The notes below the pieces were generated by a model. The model made no database searches. It was not told the DNA's origin and saw nothing but the letters and a program-made list of their open reading frames with translations. The position numbers were made by a program, and so were the translations under genes. A DNA stretch of 64,000 bases from Eikenella longinqua (lineage in GTDB: Bacteria > Pseudomonadota > Gammaproteobacteria > Burkholderiales > Neisseriaceae): contig NZ_LXSL01000028.1 of assembly GCF_001648355.1 (NCBI RefSeq), positions 186,001-250,000 of the forward strand. The letters are read 5' to 3'. Position 1 is the stretch's first letter; each line of letters starts with the position of its first letter. Shown here piece by piece: positions 25,434 through 33,869 of this stretch.

Positions 25434-26288
25434 ATGTCGTTTTTCAAAAAACTGTTTGGCGGCCGCCAAAAATTATTAAGTTGGGTTCAATTCACCGAAC
25501 TATTCGCCCAGCGCATCCGCCAAGACTGCCATGAAGAAGTGGAAATCCAGTGGGGCAACAATTTGGAAGACACCACCGTGCTGGTTACCCGCAACAACGG
25601 CCAGCTCTACCTTGGCAACCACTACGCCAATTATCTCGACGACCCCGAAGAACTGGAAGCCATCCTCGCCGCTAACATCGCCACCGTAAGGCAAATGCTC
25701 GAGCCTACCCCGCCGCTTCGCGCCGAACAGATTTTTCCCGTAATCAAAGACGCACTTTGGCTGGAAAACATACGGCAGATGCACCAGGCAAACCATCCCG
25801 ATACCGATTTGGACAACGCCGTCATTTGCTACCCCATTGCCGGCGACATCGTGCTTGCCTATGTGGCAGACAGCGGAGAAACCATGCGTTTCCTCAACCA
25901 GGAAGCCATCGAAGCCATCGGCATCAACGGCCATGAAATGCTGCATCAAACCGCCATAGACAACTTATGGCAGCACATGCAGGGCAAAATCGAAATCGCC
26001 CGCATAGAAAACAGCAGCCTCAGCCAAATCATGCTTGATACCGTTTACGACGCCTCCCTGAGCTTATTGTTAGGCAGCATCCTCCCGGAAGACCCCGTGC
26101 TATCCGACAACCCCATCTTCATCCTACCCAGGCGCAACACATTAATGCTGTGCAACCCCTCCGACAGCAAAGCCGTCAAAACCTTGAAAACCGCCGCACA
26201 GCAACTGGAAGAAGAAGGCCCCTACGCAATTTCCACCCAGCTTTACCAATACCACAACGGCAAAATCAGCCTTTTCCAACCCCATTAG
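25434..26288 (+). CDS. DUF1444 (YtpQ)-like protein
   Basis: Cytosolic protein of 284 residues. The layout (N-terminal FAQRIRQDCHEEVEIQW, then LEAILAANIATVRQML, IFPVIKDALWLENIR, NAVICYPIAGDIVLAYVADSGETMRFL) is like the YtpQ/DUF1444 family, of unknown function. GC content looks lower than in neighbouring genes. It has a good ribosome site (AAGGAGCATAATAG). It is followed by a facing DUS pair and leuB. Confidence 0.65.
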   Translation: MSFFKKLFGGRQKLLSWVQFTELFAQRIRQDCHEEVEIQWGNNLEDTTVLVTRNNGQLYLGNHYANYLDDPEELEAILAANIATVRQMLEPTPPLRAEQIFPVIKDALWLENIRQMHQANHPDTDLDNAVICYPIAGDIVLAYVADSGETMRFLNQEAIEAIGINGHEMLHQTAIDNLWQHMQGKIEIARIENSSLSQIMLDTVYDASLSLLLGSILPEDPVLSDNPIFILPRRNTLMLCNPSDSKAVKTLKTAAQQLEEEGPYAISTQLYQYHNGKISLFQPH

Positions 26289-26289
26289 A

Positions 26290-26324
26290 TTTTCAGGTAG
26301 CCTCCCTGAAAGGCTACCTGAAAA
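26290..26324. terminator. Inverted eikDUS pair before leuB
   Basis: TTTTCAGGTAGCC and GGCTACCTGAAAA separated by about 10 bases, starting two bases after the upstream stop. leuB probably has a separate transcript, or is reached by read-through. Confidence 0.5.
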
Positions 26325-26355
26325 ACCATTCCCAACCTCCCACAAGGATTTATCC

Positions 26356-27426
26356 ATGACCAAAAAACTAGCCATCCTCCGCGGCGACGGCATCGGCCCC
26401 GAAATCATCCACGAAACCGTGCGCGTGCTCGACAAACTCATCGCCCAAGGGCTAAACGTATCCTACGAATACGCCCCGCTCGGCGGCGAAGCCTACGACG
26501 CATACGGCAGCCCCTATCCCGAATTCACGCAAAACCTCTGCCGCCAAGCCGACGCCGTGCTGCTCGGCGCCGTCGGCTCGCCCCAATACGACAACCTCGA
26601 ACGCCCGCTGCGCCCCGAACGCGGCCTGCTCGCCATCCGCAAAGATTTGAATTTATTCGCCAACCTGCGCCCCGCCATCCTCTACCCCGAGCTGGCCAAC
26701 GCCTCCTCCCTCAAGCCCGAAATCGTAGCCGGCCTCAACATCCTCATCGTGCGCGAACTCACCGGCGACATCTACTTCGGCGAACCGCGCGGCATCCGCG
26801 TGCTGGAAAACGGCGAGCGCGAAGGCTACAACACCATGAAATACAGCGAAAGCGAAATCTGCCGCATCGCCCACGTCGCCTTCCAATCCGCCCAAAAACG
26901 CAGCAAAAAAGTCTGCTCCGTGGGCAAAGCCAACGTATTGGAAACCACCGAACTGTGGCGCGAAATCTTCGAAGAAATCGGCAAACAATACCCCGACGTC
27001 GAGCTCTCCCACATGTATGTGGACAACGCCGCCATGCAGCTCGTGCGCGCGCCCAAACAATTCGACGTCATCGCCACCGGCAACATCTTCGGCGACATCC
27101 TCTCCGACGAAGCCTCCATGCTCACCGGCTCCATCGGCATGCTGCCCTCCGCCTCGCTCGACGAAAACGGCAAAGGCCTCTACGAACCCTCGCACGGCTC
27201 CGCCCCCGACATCGCCGGGCAAAACAAAGCCAACCCGCTGGCCACCATCCTCTCGCTCGCCATGCTGCTGCGTTACAGCCTGGGCGATGAAACCCGCGCG
27301 CAACAAGTTGAAAACGCCGTGCAAAAAGTGCTGCAACAAGGCCTGCGCACCGGCGACATCCACGAAGCAGGCACCACCCTCGTGTCCTGCTCCGGCATGG
27401 GCGACGCCGTGCTCGCCGCCCTATAA
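26356..27426 (+). CDS. leuB: 3-isopropylmalate dehydrogenase
   Basis: NAD-dependent oxidative decarboxylation of 3-isopropylmalate, 356 residues. Motifs: ILRGDGIGPEI at the N-terminus, RELTGDIYFGEPRG with the catalytic Tyr region, VCSVGKANVLETTELWRE, DNAAMQLVRAPKQFDVIATGNIFGDILSDEASMLTGSIGMLPSASL and YEPSHGSAPDIAGQNKANP (NAD binding). A ribosome site (CACAAGGATT) precedes Met. It ends the leuC-leuD-leuB cluster; leuA is not in the window. Confidence 0.97.
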   Translation: MTKKLAILRGDGIGPEIIHETVRVLDKLIAQGLNVSYEYAPLGGEAYDAYGSPYPEFTQNLCRQADAVLLGAVGSPQYDNLERPLRPERGLLAIRKDLNLFANLRPAILYPELANASSLKPEIVAGLNILIVRELTGDIYFGEPRGIRVLENGEREGYNTMKYSESEICRIAHVAFQSAQKRSKKVCSVGKANVLETTELWREIFEEIGKQYPDVELSHMYVDNAAMQLVRAPKQFDVIATGNIFGDILSDEASMLTGSIGMLPSASLDENGKGLYEPSHGSAPDIAGQNKANPLATILSLAMLLRYSLGDETRAQQVENAVQKVLQQGLRTGDIHEAGTTLVSCSGMGDAVLAAL

Positions 27427-27450
27427 GCCGCCGCAAACAGGCTACCTAAA

Positions 27451-27520
27451 AACGATGTCTTGGCGAAGCCAAGGCTGAGTTTCTGCGAAGCTAAAACGCC
27501 AGCTTCAACGAAGTTAAAAC
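27451..27520. repeat. GCGAAGC-module repeat, full copy
   Basis: After a mutated DUS (GGCTACCTAAA): GATGTCTTGGCGAAGCCAAGG (palindrome expanded by one pair), GAGTTTCTGCGAAGCTAAA, then CAGCTTCAACGAAGTTAAAA. Another eikDUS follows at 27551. Confidence 0.7.
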
Positions 27521-27592
27521 ATTTCCGCCCGGCCAAAAGCCGTTTCGCATTTTTCAGGTAGCCTCAACCCTTTCAAACCACAAGGAAAACTT

Positions 27593-27934
27593 ATGTCCAC
27601 CCTTCCGCCCTGCCCACAATGCCAATCCGAATACGTCTACCAAGACGGCGACAACCTCATCTGCCCCGAGTGCGCCCACGAATGGCCGGCGCAAGCCGCC
27701 GAAGCCGCTGAAGGCGAAGCCGGCTTGGCCGTTACCGACGCCCACGGCGCACCGCTCGCCAACGGCGACAGCGTGGTTCTGCTTAAAGACCTCAAAGTGA
27801 AAGGCAGCTCGCTGGTGGTGAAGCAAGGCACCAAAGTGAAAAACATCCGCCTGCAAGAAGGCGACCACGCCATCGCCTGCAAAGTAAACGGCACGGCATT
27901 GAATTTAAAAGCCGAGTTTGTGAAAAAGGCCTAA
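27593..27934 (+). CDS. yjdM: PhnA/YjdM-like zinc-ribbon protein
   Basis: Small protein of 113 residues. An N-terminal zinc ribbon has Cys7, Cys10, Cys24 and Cys27 (CPQC and CPEC), then a beta-rich C-terminal domain (GDSVVLLKDLKVKGSSLVVKQGTKVKNIRL and ACKVNGTALNLKAEFVKKA) diagnostic of the PhnA/YjdM family. Despite the name, it is not part of phosphonate catabolism; function unknown. RBS AAGGAAAAC precedes the Met. Confidence 0.92.
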   Translation: MSTLPPCPQCQSEYVYQDGDNLICPECAHEWPAQAAEAAEGEAGLAVTDAHGAPLANGDSVVLLKDLKVKGSSLVVKQGTKVKNIRLQEGDHAIACKVNGTALNLKAEFVKKA

Positions 27935-27993
27935 GTCTTCCGGCCACACAAAAGGCTACCTGAAAACGCAGCGCAGCAAAGTTTCTGCGAAGC

Positions 27994-28099
27994 TATAGTG
28001 GATTAAATTTAAAACGGGACAAGGCGGCGAGCCGCAGACAGTACAAGTAGTACGGCAAGGCGAACCAACGCTGTAACGTTTTAAATTCAATTCACTATA
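27994..28099. mobile_element. Correia-type element
   Basis: 106 bases from TATAGTGGATTAAATTTAA to TTCAATTCACTATA. The core CGGCGAGCCGCAGACAGTAC, AAGTAGTACGGCAAGGCGAA and CCAACGCTGTAACG is shared with the copies at 14853, 34816 and 48133. It is inserted directly after a GCGAAGC-family fragment. Confidence 0.9.
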
Positions 28100-28150
28100 A
28101 ATTTTTCAGGTAGCCTCTTTGCCAAACTTCCAAGCCGTTCAAACCCAATA

Positions 28151-28193
28151 AAGGCTACCTGAAAACATCCAAACTGTTTTCAGGTAGCTTTTT
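28151..28193. terminator. Inverted eikDUS pair after the Cys/Met PLP gene
   Basis: AAAGGCTACCTGAAAAC and GTTTTCAGGTAGCTTTTT across an 8-base loop. Bidirectional, between the plus-strand yjdM unit and the minus-strand PLP enzyme gene. The right arm has one mismatch to the DUS. Confidence 0.6.
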
Positions 28194-28212
28194 GCTTGTT
28201 TCGGCGGAAGCC

Positions 28213-29367
28213 TTACAGCGTGGTATTCAAGGCCGTATCGATATCCTGCCAAATATCCTCGATATCTTCGATGCCCACGGAGAAGCGCAGCAGGCCTTCG
28301 CGGATGCCCAGCTTTTCCTTCACTTCGCGGCTCATGCCGCTGTGCGACTGGCTGAAAGAATGGTTCACCAGGCTTTCCACCCCGCCCAGGCTGGCGGCCA
28401 TGTGCAAAAGTTTCAGATGGCGGATAACCGAATCGGCCGCCGCCTGGCTGTCGTTTTTCAGATATACCGACACCACGCCGCCGAAGCCGCGCATTTGGCG
28501 CCGGGCCAGCTCGTGGTGCTCATGGCTCGGCAGGCCGGGGTAGAACACTTTTTCCACCGCCGGATGCTGCTCCAAGCGGCGGGCGAGTTCGGCGGCGTTG
28601 GCCAGGTGCTGCTTCATGCGCACGGAAAGGGTTTTGATGCCGCGCAACACCAGCGCGCAATCCATCGGCCCGGCCACGCCGCCGGTGTTCACCAACGTGC
28701 TTTGCAATCGCTTGGCCATCGCCTCTTCCTTGGCCACCACGATGCCCATCAGCACGTCGGAATGGCCGCACAGGTATTTGGTGGCGGAATGGAACACGAT
28801 GTCGCAGCCCATGTCGAGCGGGTTTTGCAGATAAGGCGTGGCGAAGGTGTTGTCGATGCCCACTACGGCGCCGGCGGCTTTGGCTTTCTGCGCCAGCAAG
28901 GGGATGTCCACCAGCCGCAGCAGCGGGTTGCTCGGGCTTTCCAGCCACACGAGCTTCACTTGGTGCGCGGCCAGGAGCGCGTCTAGGTTTTCAGGTAGCG
29001 TGAGGTCGGCAAACACTACGTTTACGCCCCATTGGCTGTACACTTCGGTGAGCAGGTCGTAGGCGCCGCCGTAGATGTCGGCCACGGCCACAACGGTGTC
29101 GCCCGGGCGCAATACGGTGCGGAACACGGCGTCGATGCCGGCCATGCCGCTGCCGAAGGCGAAACCGGCGCAGCCGTGCTCCAGCGCGGCCACGGTGTCT
29201 TCCAACACTTTGCGCGTGGGGTTGGCCAGGCGGGAATAGCGGTAGGGGATGTTTTCGCCGATTTGGTGCATAGCAAACATGCTGTTTTGGTAAATCGGCG
29301 GCATGATGGCGCGGTTGTGCTCATCCGAGTTGTAGCTGCTGTGGATGATTTCGGTGTCGAAACGCAT
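28213..29367 (-). CDS. Cys/Met metabolism PLP-dependent enzyme (cystathionine gamma-synthase/lyase type)
   Basis: Trans-sulfuration family enzyme of 384 residues. The PLP lysine lies in HSATKYLCGHSDVLMG; the N-terminal pyridoxal-phosphate contacts are in YRYSRLANPTRKVLEDTVAALE; the substrate-binding C-terminus includes SLGGVESLVNHSFSQSHSGM. The family makes or cleaves cystathionine (MetB, MetC or gamma-lyase) and sequence alone does not separate these reliably. The start (MRFDTEIIHSSYNSDEH) follows a clear RBS (CAAGGAGAAC). Just upstream, two tandem inverted GCGAAGC repeats sit where the promoter should be. Confidence 0.88.
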   Translation of the reverse strand: MRFDTEIIHSSYNSDEHNRAIMPPIYQNSMFAMHQIGENIPYRYSRLANPTRKVLEDTVAALEHGCAGFAFGSGMAGIDAVFRTVLRPGDTVVAVADIYGGAYDLLTEVYSQWGVNVVFADLTLPENLDALLAAHQVKLVWLESPSNPLLRLVDIPLLAQKAKAAGAVVGIDNTFATPYLQNPLDMGCDIVFHSATKYLCGHSDVLMGIVVAKEEAMAKRLQSTLVNTGGVAGPMDCALVLRGIKTLSVRMKQHLANAAELARRLEQHPAVEKVFYPGLPSHEHHELARRQMRGFGGVVSVYLKNDSQAAADSVIRHLKLLHMAASLGGVESLVNHSFSQSHSGMSREVKEKLGIREGLLRFSVGIEDIEDIWQDIDTALNTTL

Positions 29368-29381
29368 GGGGTTCTCCTTGT

Positions 29382-29511
29382 TTAACTTCGTTGAAGCTCA
29401 CGTTTTGGCTTCGCAGAAACTCAGCCTTGCTCCGCAAGACATCGCTCCACTCCGTTGAAGCTCACGCTTTAGCTTCGCAGAAACTCAGCCTTGGCTTCGC
29501 CAAGACATCGC
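29382..29511. repeat. Two tandem GCGAAGC-module repeats upstream of the PLP enzyme gene
   Basis: On the plus strand the order is inverted: AACTTCGTTGAAGCTCACG, GGCTTCGCAGAAACTCAGCC, TTGCTCCGCAAGACATCG, then the same three modules again, ending in an eikDUS at 29511. This is the only tandem copy. It occupies the presumed promoter of the 28213 gene. Confidence 0.75.
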
Positions 29512-29624
29512 TTTCAGGTAGCCTGTTTGACGGCTGCAATGCATACAAAAAAAACAGCCGAGCGCGGTGTGGCTGGCTGTTTTTCTTCTTAGCGGCAAAG
29601 CCCGAAGCTCTGCAAAATCAATTC

Positions 29625-29715
29625 TGGCGGAAAGGAAGGGATTCGAACCCTCGATACGCTATTCACGTATACACGCTTTCCAGGCGTGCGACTTCAACCA
29701 CTCATCCACCTTTCC
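29625..29715 (-). tRNA. tRNA-Ser (anticodon GGA)
   Basis: Class II tRNA of about 91 nt with encoded CCA. The acceptor stem pairs GGAAAGG with CCTTTCC. The anticodon loop CTGGAAA gives GGA, reading UCC and UCU. A long variable arm lies between the anticodon stem and the T arm (GGTTCGAATCC). Followed on the 3' side by AT-poor sequence without an obvious terminator. Confidence 0.92.
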
Positions 29716-29783
29716 GAGGTAAGCGCGGATTATACTCAAGCCCTCCGCACAACACAACTGTTTTTACCATACGTTTTCGCCCC

Positions 29784-30479
29784 TCACCCCTGCCGGCAAT
29801 TTCCCGGCAACAGCGAAAGCGCCTCCTCTTCCCGCCGCCTGCCCGACTTTTCCGCCAGCGGTGTGAGCGGATACACCGTTTTCACCGCCACCAAGCCGTA
29901 AGCCGCCGCCCCCGCCGGCCACCAGCGGTTGCCCGCCAGCTCCATAAACTGCCAGCGCCGCAGCGCCCGCTCACCCGCAAACGGCGGCACATAAGCCATA
30001 AAGCGCCCCAGCTCCGGCCGAAACCCCGTTTCATCCAGCAGCTTGCGCACCTGCGGCAGCGGCAGGGCATTCCTGCGCAAGCCCAAATCTTTTTCAGGTA
30101 GCCCCAAGCGCCACAGCGAATACGGGTTAAACCCGCTGAACACCAGCCGCCCATACGGTGCCAACACGCGAAAACACTCCAGCAGCAGCTCCCGCCGCTG
30201 CCCGCACAACTCCAAACCGTGTGGCAGCAGCAACACCTGCACACTGCCCGAAGCCAGCGGCAGCTGCGGCAGCGCGCACACCACATCCACCGCCCCCGCA
30301 TGCCGCCCCAGCCGCAACACCTGCTCCGGCCAGCAGCTCCAGCCGCAAAACGAAGCTGCCACAATCAAGCCGTGCAAATCATTCAGCTGGCTGCTAAAAA
30401 ACGCCTGCTCCAATTTTTTCAGGTAGCCTCCCGGTGCGGTTTCATCCAGCCAAGCGGCCAATCTAAATTCCTCTATCAT
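29784..30479 (-). CDS. Class I SAM-dependent methyltransferase (YafS-like)
   Basis: Protein of 231 residues. The motif-I region is degenerate (QVLRLGRHAGAVDVVCAL), with the typical LPLASGSVQVLLLPHGLELCG and LLLECFRVLAPYGRLVFSGFNP of the YafS/Ubie-like family. The C-terminal half (RRNALPLPQVRKLLDETGF) also fits. In E. coli yafS sits between gloB and rnhA, next to mltD, and mltD is directly divergent here, preserving part of that neighbourhood. Substrate unknown. Confidence 0.8.
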   Translation of the reverse strand: MIEEFRLAAWLDETAPGGYLKKLEQAFFSSQLNDLHGLIVAASFCGWSCWPEQVLRLGRHAGAVDVVCALPQLPLASGSVQVLLLPHGLELCGQRRELLLECFRVLAPYGRLVFSGFNPYSLWRLGLPEKDLGLRRNALPLPQVRKLLDETGFRPELGRFMAYVPPFAGERALRRWQFMELAGNRWWPAGAAAYGLVAVKTVYPLTPLAEKSGRRREEEALSLLPGNCRQG

Positions 30480-30543
30480 GTTGCCCCCGTGCTATCATTC
30501 AGCTTTTGAGATGTAAATCAAGTGAAAACGTCCCGCCTGCGGC

Positions 30544-30573
30544 TTGACACCGCCGCAACCCAGCCCTTAATAT
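30544..30573 (+). promoter_or_regulatory. Probable sigma-70 promoter of mltD
   Basis: TTGACA (30544-30549), an 18-base spacer, then TAATAT (30568-30573). It lies about 50 bases upstream of the mltD ATG in the divergent region shared with the methyltransferase gene. Confidence 0.65.
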
Positions 30574-30623
30574 CCAAAAAATTTTAGCTAATCATAACGT
30601 TAAATCAAGCAAACACGCCTGCC

Positions 30624-32870
30624 ATGAGTAAATTAAAACTTCTTTCCCTCGCCGTATTAAGCCTAGGCCTCCCCACAGCTGCTTTCGCGCAAACCTACAC
30701 CGCCGAGCAAATCGCCTCCGCCATCACCAACCTCAACGCCACCATCCTGCGCAATCCCTCCGCCAACCACAACAACCTCTGGGGCCGCATGCGGCAAGAT
30801 TTCCGCTTAAGCGAAGTTAATCCCGAAATCGTGCGCCGCCACGAAACCTACTACAGCACCCGCAGCGCCTATTTCAACCGCACCGTGGAGCGCAGCCGCC
30901 CCTATCTTTACCACATTCTCTCCGAAGTGGAAAAGCGCAACATGCCCTCCGAAATCGCCCTGTTGCCATTTATCGAGAGCGCATTCGTCACCAAAGCCCG
31001 CTCCCACGTGGGCGCTTCCGGCCTGTGGCAGTTTATGCCCGCCACCGGCCGCCACTACGGCCTCGCGCAAAACAACATCTACGACGGCCGCCACGACATC
31101 TACGCCTCCACCGACGCCGCGCTGAACTATCTGCAATACCTGCACAACATGTTCGGCGACTGGTCGCTCGCGCTTGCCGCCTACAACTGGGGCGAAGGCA
31201 ACGTGAGTCGCGCCGTAAACCGCACCCGCAACCAAGGCCTCGAGCCGATCTACGAAAACCTCAACATGCCGAACGAAACGCGCAACTACGTGCCCAAGCT
31301 CCTCGCCGTGCGCAACCTGGTAAACAACCCGCAGGTGTTCGGCCTGAACCTTTCCAACATCGAAAACAAGCCCTATTTCCAAGCCATCAACATCGAAAGC
31401 CCGATGGACATCAACGCCATCACCCGCCTGGCCAACATCAGCCAGGCCGAGTTTGAGGCGCTGAACCCCAGCTTCAAAGTGCCCGTGTTCCTGCCCGAAG
31501 GAGGCCAGCGCAAACTGCTGCTGCCCGTGGGCGCGGTCAACGCCTTCGAGCGCAACCTGCGCAGCACACCCAAAGAATCCCTGCTTTCCTACGACATCCT
31601 GCGATCCGACGGCGCCACCACCCTCAGCGACATCGCCGACCGCAGCGGCATCAGCGTGGGCGATTTGCGCCGCGCCAATGGCCTGAGCAGCAACACCATC
31701 CGCGCCGGCCTGCCCATCCTCGTGGCCAAAAACAGCCTGAACAACAGCCAGCTCGGCCGCGGCGTGCAGATGCTGGCCGACAACAAACCCGCCGACGACC
31801 CGCTGGGCCGCCTGATCCGCCAAAACAGCGGCACCGCCCAGCCCGAGCCCGCCCGCAGCAGCAATATTGCCCGCAACGAAGCGCAGCCTGCTCCTTATGT
31901 GGCCGCCGCCAAACCCGTTGCCGCACCCGAGCCCGCCCCCGTCCGCAGACAACCGCCCGTTCAGTTGGCACAAAACAATCCCGCTCCGGCTGTGAACACC
32001 CCTGCCGCCGCATCCCCCGCCGCCAGAACGCCGGCCGTACCCGTTCAGCTGGCCTCCGCACAACCCGCACCAGAGCAAGCCAAACCCGCCGTTGCCGCCG
32101 CCAAACCTGCCGACGGCATCCGCGAAAGCGAGCCCGCCCTGGCCGACAACGCTGCGATCCAGCCCGACCCGCTGATGGCTTTGGCCGCCAACACTTCCGA
32201 CAGCGGCAACACCCCTTCCGATAGCGATGCCGACGCCGACATCGCCGAGCGCGCTGCCGCCTCCGTGCGCGCCTCGCTGGCGCAAAGCGAAGCCGCCGAA
32301 GCCCGCGCTCAAGCCCAAGCCGAAGCGCGCCGCCCGGCCAACAGCGGCTTTGCCCGCCTGGCCAGCAACACCGGTTCCGAGCAGCGCCGCGCCGCCCGCC
32401 AAGAACAGCAGGCCCAACGCCGCGCCAACCAAACCGTTACCCACAAAGTGCAGGCCGGTGAATCGCTCTACGGCATCGCCCGCCGCTACAACATAGACGT
32501 AGCCGAGCTCAGCCGCGCCAACAACATCCGCGGCAACAACATCCGCCCCGGCCAAGTGTTGCGCGTGAGCAGCAGTGCCACCAACCAAAGCGCCGCCCGC
32601 CACGCCGACAACCGCAGCAATAGCCGCGCCGACAGCCGCAACGAACGCCATGGCAACCGTGCCGACAACCGCAGCGAGCGCAACGAACGCGGCAACAGCC
32701 GCAACGCCCGCCAGCAAACCGTCTCCCACACCGTGCGCAGCGGCGACACCCTGCAATCCATCGCCCGCCGCTACAACACCTCCGTGGCCGACATCAAACG
32801 CAGCAACAACCTCAGCGGCAGCAGCATGCTGCGCCCCGGCCAAAGGCTGCGCGTATCTGGCGGCACCTGA
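30624..32870 (+). CDS. mltD: Membrane-bound lytic murein transglycosylase D with LysM repeats
   Basis: Peptidoglycan lytic transglycosylase of 748 residues. Signal peptide MSKLKLLSLAVLSLGLPTAAFA, so it lacks the Cys lipobox of E. coli MltD. The SLT domain at about 90-240 has the catalytic Glu118 (LPFIESAFVTKA) and the ASGLWQFMPATGRHYGL and AYNWGEGNVSRAV motifs. LysM-type repeats: about 323-370 (divergent), 604-650 and 699-746 (both canonical). Between the first and second is an Ala/Pro/Gln-rich linker of about 200 residues, and between the last two an Asn/Arg/Ser-rich linker. Confidence 0.94.
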   Translation: MSKLKLLSLAVLSLGLPTAAFAQTYTAEQIASAITNLNATILRNPSANHNNLWGRMRQDFRLSEVNPEIVRRHETYYSTRSAYFNRTVERSRPYLYHILSEVEKRNMPSEIALLPFIESAFVTKARSHVGASGLWQFMPATGRHYGLAQNNIYDGRHDIYASTDAALNYLQYLHNMFGDWSLALAAYNWGEGNVSRAVNRTRNQGLEPIYENLNMPNETRNYVPKLLAVRNLVNNPQVFGLNLSNIENKPYFQAINIESPMDINAITRLANISQAEFEALNPSFKVPVFLPEGGQRKLLLPVGAVNAFERNLRSTPKESLLSYDILRSDGATTLSDIADRSGISVGDLRRANGLSSNTIRAGLPILVAKNSLNNSQLGRGVQMLADNKPADDPLGRLIRQNSGTAQPEPARSSNIARNEAQPAPYVAAAKPVAAPEPAPVRRQPPVQLAQNNPAPAVNTPAAASPAARTPAVPVQLASAQPAPEQAKPAVAAAKPADGIRESEPALADNAAIQPDPLMALAANTSDSGNTPSDSDADADIAERAAASVRASLAQSEAAEARAQAQAEARRPANSGFARLASNTGSEQRRAARQEQQAQRRANQTVTHKVQAGESLYGIARRYNIDVAELSRANNIRGNNIRPGQVLRVSSSATNQSAARHADNRSNSRADSRNERHGNRADNRSERNERGNSRNARQQTVSHTVRSGDTLQSIARRYNTSVADIKRSNNLSGSSMLRPGQRLRVSGGT

Positions 32871-32894
32871 TTGCCGCTTGCACACCGCCGCCCA

Positions 32895-32928
32895 ATTTTC
32901 AGGTAGCCTCCAAAGGCTACCTGAAAAT
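32895..32928. terminator. Inverted eikDUS pair after mltD
   Basis: ATTTTCAGGTAGCCT and AGGCTACCTGAAAAT with only about four loop bases, 24 bases after the mltD stop. Confidence 0.5.
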
Positions 32929-32966
32929 ATTTACGCCCCGCCCCACACATTCCCCCATCCCCAGCC

Positions 32967-33602
32967 ATGAACGCACAAAAACGCCGCGAAATCTTCCAAC
33001 GCCTGCGCGATGCCAACCCACACCCCACCACCGAGCTCGTTTTCCACAGCCCCTTCGAGCTCCTCATCGCCGTCCTCCTCTCCGCCCAAGCCACCGACAA
33101 AGGCGTCAACAAAGCCACCGCCAAGCTCTTCCCCGTGGCCAACACCCCGCAGGCCATCCTCGATTTAGGCCTGGAACGCCTGATGGAATACACCCGCACC
33201 ATCGGCCTCTACCAAACCAAATCCAAACACATCATCGCCACCTGCCGCCTGCTGCTGGAAAAACACCAAGGCCAAGTGCCGCACACCAGAGAAGAGCTCG
33301 AAGCGCTGCCCGGCGTCGGCCGCAAAACCGCCAACGTCGTGCTCAACACCGCCTTCGGCCAGCCCACCATGGCCGTGGACACCCACATCTTCCGCGTGGC
33401 CAACCGCATGAAGCTCGCTCCCGGCAAAAACGTGCGCGAAGTGGAAGACAAACTCATGCGCCTCGTGCCCAAAGAATTCCTGCTCAACGCCCACCACTGG
33501 CTCATCCTGCACGGCCGCTATACCTGCAAAGCGCAAAAACCGCTGTGCCACGAATGCATCGTGTACGACCTGTGCGAATACCAAGGCAAACCGTTTTTAT
33601 AG
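32967..33602 (+). CDS. nth: Endonuclease III
   Basis: Base-excision repair glycosylase/AP lyase for oxidised pyrimidines; 211 residues, the same length as E. coli Nth. Catalytic Lys120 is in the HhH motif LPGVGRKTANVV, and Asp138 in TMAVDTHIFRV. The [4Fe-4S] cluster is C-x6-C-x2-C-x5-C (CKAQKPLCHECIVYDLC). The stop codon TAG (33600-33602) lies within the terminal inverted repeat of a Correia-type element starting at 33598, so the last codons abut the insertion. Confidence 0.96.
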   Translation: MNAQKRREIFQRLRDANPHPTTELVFHSPFELLIAVLLSAQATDKGVNKATAKLFPVANTPQAILDLGLERLMEYTRTIGLYQTKSKHIIATCRLLLEKHQGQVPHTREELEALPGVGRKTANVVLNTAFGQPTMAVDTHIFRVANRMKLAPGKNVREVEDKLMRLVPKEFLLNAHHWLILHGRYTCKAQKPLCHECIVYDLCEYQGKPFL

Positions 33603-33704
33603 CGAACCAACTTAACTTTCGCTACGGCGTTAGCTCGCCTTGCCGTACTTCTGTACTGTCTGCGGCTCGCTGCCTGGTATCGAAAGCCAATTTGATCCGC
33701 TATA
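33598..33704. mobile_element. Correia-type element supplying the nth stop codon
   Basis: 107 bases from TATAGCGAACC to GGATCCGCTATA-like sequence. The core, inverted relative to the copy at 27994, reads GTTAGCTCGCCTTGCCGTAC, then TGTACTGTCTGCGGCTCGC. The first TATAG contains the nth TAG stop in frame. Confidence 0.85.
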
Positions 33705-33731
33705 GCCCCAACCCACGCAAACCAGCCCCGC

Positions 33732-33777
33732 ATTTTTCAGGTAGCCTCTTGCCGCCAAGAAAGGCTACCTGAAAAAT
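33732..33777. terminator. Inverted eikDUS pair
   Basis: ATTTTTCAGGTAGCC and GGCTACCTGAAAAAT facing each other over about 16 bases, after nth and the Correia element. A second facing DUS pair follows at about 33800-33842. Confidence 0.5.
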
Positions 33778-33869
33778 ACGGGGCTTGATTGAGCATTCAT
33801 TTTTTCAGGTAGCCCCTGCCAAACAGGAGGCTACCTGAAAACCAATAATCAGCCTATTCCACCAAACAA

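Noticed and set aside
30807..32885. 692-codon minus-strand frame opposite mltD
   Set aside because: Antisense shadow; mltD on the plus strand has signal peptide, SLT and LysM motifs.
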